This document shows positions 60,101-64,000 of a stretch of DNA of 64,000 bases, in pieces. Source of the DNA: Ifrita kowaldi (taxonomy: Eukaryota > Chordata > Aves > Passeriformes > Cinclosomatidae); assembly GCA_013398055.1 (NCBI GenBank), contig VZRS01007675.1, forward strand, positions 225-64,224, given 5' to 3'. Numbering within the stretch: the stretch's first letter is position 1; every line of letters begins with the position of its first letter. The position numbers and the translations under genes were made by a program. The notes under the pieces are model-generated. The model saw only the letters and a program-made list of their open reading frames with translations, did not search any database and had not been told where the DNA came from.

Positions 60101-62144
60101 GGGATGAGCCAGTGCCTGGCCTCGGGTCATGCCTTGATGAAGATCCTCTTCCCTTCTAGAGCATCAGCAACCTCCTGCCTGCTCTGGGCTGAGCTGGGAA
60201 ACTCCCCAGAAACGAGATTTCACTGTGCTGCCACCCAGAGCATGAGCACAGGGCAGTGACAGCCCCTTCAGACCTTCCCTTCTCAGTGAGTCTGGAGCAG
60301 ATTGATGTGTGACAGGGTGGGACAGCACAGCAGGCAGTGCTGGCAATTCCACATTTTGAGAGCTGGAGAGCAGCGTTCCTGAATAGCCTGATGAAACCCA
60401 GTAGCACCTCTGCCAGTCTGGCCATACCCAGAAAAAGTGTTTCCCTGCTTTATTAGATTTTTCTCTCTTTTTATTTTTTCTCTCCCAGCTCAGATCTGCT
60501 GAAGGCAGTGACAAGTTCCCACCCTTCAAAAAATTCAGTATAACTTGGAAACAATGAGACTTGGGGATCAACAGTGATTGTATTAATATTTGCTTGGCAG
60601 ATTAGCTCTGAGGAGCCGATAATTCATGAGCTCTTTGTTCACGGTGGTTCAGTGCCCGTGGATTCTCTCTCTGGAAGTGCCTTGCTGCAGCATTTCTGTC
60701 TTTTGAGGTCAGTGCAATGAGCTGCGTGGGTGTTTTTAGACATGAATCACATGCAAAGGCTGATTCTCTTTTTCTTTTCTGCTTTTTTTCCCCCCTGACA
60801 TACTAGGCAGCTTTAAAAAAAAATAAGAAAAGGTAAAAAGAAAAAAAACCAGCCTTCCAAATTCCCAGACTTCTTCTTCAGCTGAAAAACAACGTGAAGT
60901 TTTATACCCATTAATTGTTGTCTCTCATCCACTGTGGGTCTGTGCATCACAATTGTAGAGTGTTTCCTGCAGACATGTCCTGCAGGGCAGGGGTGAGCCC
61001 TGTTTTTGTGGCACTGCAGGTGTTGCTCAGCCTCCCCAGGTCTGTGGTCAGCAGACTGAGCTGTTCCTAAAGCCAGGTTTGGGCAGGAGCAGCAAGGAAA
61101 AGAGGAGACGAGGAAAATCTTAGCAAGAAGGAAAGATCAGCAGCAAAGGACACGTGGAAATGGTTTGTTGAGGTTTTCAGACACGCTTGGCTTGTACTTT
61201 TGGCACTGAGCTGAGTAAGCCCAAACCAAAGCTGAGCTTTGGTTCTCCATTCCACTTGAATCTACATCCTCTGGTGGGAAGGGAATTGTTAGGAATTGCA
61301 GTGCCCTGAGGAACATCCTGCTGCTTTTTGTTGCTCTCGGCTCCCCTGCCCGGGTGCCTCACCAGTGCTGCTGAGGCCCAGTAACATTTTCCTCTGGAGT
61401 ATTGCTCCCCACTAGGCCCCCAGGAGGAGCTTGGGAGCCTCTGGAAGGGGTTTTTTTTGCCCTGGGTATTTTCTGATACAAACCACTGCTGAGTAACTGT
61501 TCAGGGAGCAGGGGAGAGCCACACACCCTTCTGTGTTTGACTTTGGAGCAGATACCCTTCTGTGCTGTGGCTTTGGGGACAGTGCTGCTGAGCGTGCCCT
61601 GAGGCAGCTGTGCAGCTGGCAAAGAGCAGGTTTGCTCTCCTATTTTTATCATCCTCTCTAAGGATGTGCTGTTTGATCCGGAGCCCAGTGTCTCTTCCCC
61701 ATTGATGAGCTGCCAGTCCCAGGGCTGGGAGCGATGCTTGGATAAACCTCCGCTGTCATATCAGCTGCTTTTACAGCTGATAACCTCGGGCTGCTTTCAA
61801 AACCCATGTTGTAAAGTCTAATGCAGCAGCACAAGGCATCAGATGTGCTGTTGCAGGGCAAGGGCTTCTCTTGGCCGTGACAGGGGCAGGTATTCAGAAG
61901 CAAAGCAGTCACTGAGGTCGACAGAGCTGGGGTGGGAGGTGAGGGGATTTCATGGGTGTGTGGCTGCTTGGCTTCCCATTAGGCTCAATGGGAATTTTGG
62001 GGACACAGGGCCGTGCAGCAGGGAGGAAAGGTGACATTGAGACTTGCCAAGGGTACAAAAGTCATCTGGAGTGATGGCCCCGATGGTTGTACCTTCAATG
62101 CCTTTTTCAACCTAGAAATCAAACAATGCACACTTTCGAGACAA
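57136..62144. other. Anonymous non-coding DNA
   Basis: No coding exon recognised. Contains A/T runs at 57855-57885 and 60820-60850 and a homeodomain-site cluster at 59930-60020, annotated separately. Confidence 0.6.
59955..60015. promoter_or_regulatory. Candidate enhancer core: homeodomain-site cluster with palindrome
   Basis: Within 60 bp lie GTAATTAG, an octamer-like ATGCAGAT, GAATTATTC and a perfect inverted repeat at 59990-60010 (arms CTCCAGATTA and TAATCTGGAG with a 1-nt spacer, each arm carrying a TAATCT homeodomain core). The density of TAAT cores and the POU-like octamer resemble vertebrate developmental enhancers. This is inference from motifs; conservation has not been tested. Confidence 0.4.
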
Positions 62145-62530
62145 TGTTAATAGCGGAGGTGATATAAAAGTGGATCTTTATTGAAGGCTTCCAGGGGCAG
62201 GTATGGAGAAATGTCCAAAAAAGCCCACCCCCACAGGGGTGAATAGAGTTTTATAGGTTTTAGGGATTTAGCATAATTGACAAAAATCACCAATTAGCAG
62301 GACAAGTGGTGATGCAATTCCCCCCAGGTCAAGCCCTTTCTCTGGAACGCCCCCCTTGGTAGTGGCTGTATTTTGTTTATGAAAATGTGTCTCAATGAGC
62401 TGTTTTCAACCTTGGCAGCCAGGGAGAGCCAAGATAGGATAGGGGCCTTTGGGATATGTTTTGTCTTTCTGCCTAGGGAAAAGGGCATGGAAAATTACTG
62501 GGAAAACTAGCCACTAATACAATAGGCTAC
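62145..62530 (-). mobile_element. Probable solo LTR of an avian endogenous retrovirus, antisense
   Basis: Starts TGTTAATAGCGGAGG at 62145. Near its left edge it has 'gatctttattgaaggc', which on the minus strand reads AATAAAGATC shortly before the LTR end, as expected for R-U5. The body (for example the complement of GAATTGCATCACCACTTGTCC near 62309-62330) fits an ERV LTR, but the right end is uncertain between about 62515 and 62760. No retroviral coding sequence is present. Confidence 0.5.
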
Positions 62531-63074
62531 AATTATATGTGTGAAGAATACAGAGAATATATAAAAAAAAAAAAAAGGTAAAAACCAAAACGGCATCATC
62601 TTCTTGCCCTCCCAAATGGGAGTGGGCTCAGCTCTCACAGAGCAGAGGAAGAGCCCTTCTTGCTTTGGCCAAGCCCTTACAGAAATACATTTTATTTGCA
62701 AGACCATAAATCAGTCATAAATTAATGAGTTACACTGCTTTAATGTAAATAAATATTGAAAATTTAAGGCTCTCTCCTTTTTGTTCCTTTGTAGAACTTG
62801 TATTTATTTACAGTATCTCTAGATAGCATGATTTAACCTACTTGGGTGCATTCTTAGTCAGATTTCATCCATTTACACCCCATCACAAGCCCAAGGGTTT
62901 GTCCCCTGTGCTTTCACACATGTTCCTGTCCACACTGCAGTCATTCTCACTCTAATATTGCTGGAAAGAACCAAAAGATTGGCAACAGCTTCTGCCTTTT
63001 TGCTCTGCATCTCCCAGTCACTTTACTTGGTAACAATCCCCGGGGCGACTCAGCTTTGCCAGGCAAGGCACAGC

Positions 63075-63600
63075 TGAATCATGGAATGACTTGAGTTGGA
63101 ACAGACCTTAAAGATGATCAAGTCCCCCTCCCTGCCATGGGCAGGGACCCCTTCCACTATCCCAGGTTGCTCCAAACCCTGTCCAAGCTGGTCTTGGACA
63201 CTTCCAGGGATGGGGCAACCCCAGCTTCTCTGGGCACCCTGTGCCAGGGCCTCCCACCCTCACAGGGGAGAATTTCTTCCCAGTATCCAATCTAAACCTG
63301 CCTCTTTCAGTTTAAGGCCACTCTCCTTTGTCCTATCACTCCAGTCTCTTGTCAAAAGTCCATTTCCAGCACTCTTGGAGCCCCTTTAGGCACCAGAAAG
63401 CTGCAATAAAGTCATCCTGGAGCCTTCTTTCCTCCAGGCTGAACAACCCCAGCTCCCTCAGCCTTTCCCCACAGGAGAGGTGCTCCCTCCATTCCCATCT
63501 TCATGGCCTCCTTTGGATTTGCACCAACAGGTCTGTGTCCTCCTTTTGCTGAGGGCCCCAGAGCTGGACATAGATCGGGGTGGCTGAAAACAGCACCTGC
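63075..63600 (-). mobile_element. CR1 LINE, longer 3' fragment, antisense
   Basis: The longest CR1 copy in the window. It begins at the CR1 3' end ('gaatcatggaatgacttgag', 'gatcaagtccccctccctgc'), then 'ctatcccaggttgctccaaa', 'gacacttccagggatggggc', 'aacctgcctctttcagttta', 'tcctccaggctgaacaaccc' and 'ctccctcagcctttccccac' up to 'agggccccagagctggacat'. Similarity becomes weaker after 63560 but may continue to about 63830. Confidence 0.93.
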
Positions 63601-64000
63601 ATTTCCCCACGAGCCCCCTGGGGCAGCCCCCTGCCCAGCTCAGCACCTGGGGGCTGTCTGGGCCCTGCACCCCAGACTCTGTGGGGACAAGGATCCCAAA
63701 CTCCTCCAGCCCAAGCTGAGGGGTCCTTTCCAGTATTCCCCAGTGCTGGTGAGGAGTGGGAGCTGCCTGAGTCCTGTAAATCCCTTTTTCCTGGTGGAGG
63801 ACTGAGGCGAGGGAGGAAGCTCGCAGCCAATCCTCATTAGCAGGCCTTGAGTTCATTAAGCTGTCACTGCTGAGGGAACCAACTCCTGTCCCGCGCAGAG
63901 GACACGGCCCAGCATCCCTCTGGCAGCCACACGATGGCAGAAGAACCAAGGATCACTGCACAGCTTCTAAAAACCTCTGCTGCAAGCAGGGAAGGCACCA

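Noticed and set aside
63096..63389. 97-codon + strand open frame and overlapping frames on both strands up to 63949
   Set aside because: They fall in or next to an antisense CR1 LINE fragment.
1..64000. CRISPR arrays, operons or prokaryotic mobile elements
   Set aside because: No regularly spaced direct repeats or bacterial gene organisation; spliced exons and CR1 repeats show vertebrate nuclear DNA.

Overview
The window is vertebrate nuclear DNA, most likely from a bird and probably a songbird. It carries the 3' half of a spliced GABA-A receptor beta-subunit gene of the avian beta4 type (GABRB4), surrounded by CR1 LINE fragments, the dominant avian interspersed repeat, and by AT-rich solo-LTR-like inserts. 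There is no sign of bacterial gene organisation. Most open reading frames here are chance or repeat-derived and were not annotated.

Region 1 (1-10941) is GABRB4 on the + strand, entering from the left. Five coding exons are resolved to the base by splice sites, frame and protein similarity: 73-155, 4186-4323, 5722-5874, 8483-8739 (or 8483-8727 with an alternative donor) and 10564-10941. They encode the Cys-loop, binding loops B and C, M1-M4, the cytoplasmic loop and the C-terminus. The start codon, signal peptide and N-terminal exons lie upstream of the window. The two donors of the fourth exon differ by 12 nt encoding Val-Arg-Glu-Gln, which matches the beta4/beta4' splice variants described in chicken.

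Region 2 (10942-about 22100) is the proximal 3' UTR, then anonymous sequence, then a 3'-UTR-like AT-rich block at 20.3-22.1 kb with a good polyadenylation signal at 21674. That block is scrambled by assembly gaps: 209 Ns at 20335-20543 and single Ns at 21246 and 21885, with repeated blocks around them.

Region 3 (22.1-64 kb) is intergenic or deep non-coding. I recognise no protein-coding exon in it. It contains at least nine CR1 fragments in both orientations, an LTR-like insert at about 62.1-62.5 kb, a (CA)n microsatellite, and a 1371-bp nearly identical tandem duplication (44334-45704 and 45706-47076) joined by a single N, which looks like false haplotype duplication. Two perfect AT-rich palindromes (23528-23545 and 59990-60010) with homeodomain-type TAAT cores are the best regulatory candidates.

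I did not find a new multi-gene system. The points most worth checking are the alternative donor, the possible very long GABRB4 3' UTR, the homeodomain-site cluster near 60 kb and the assembly duplications.
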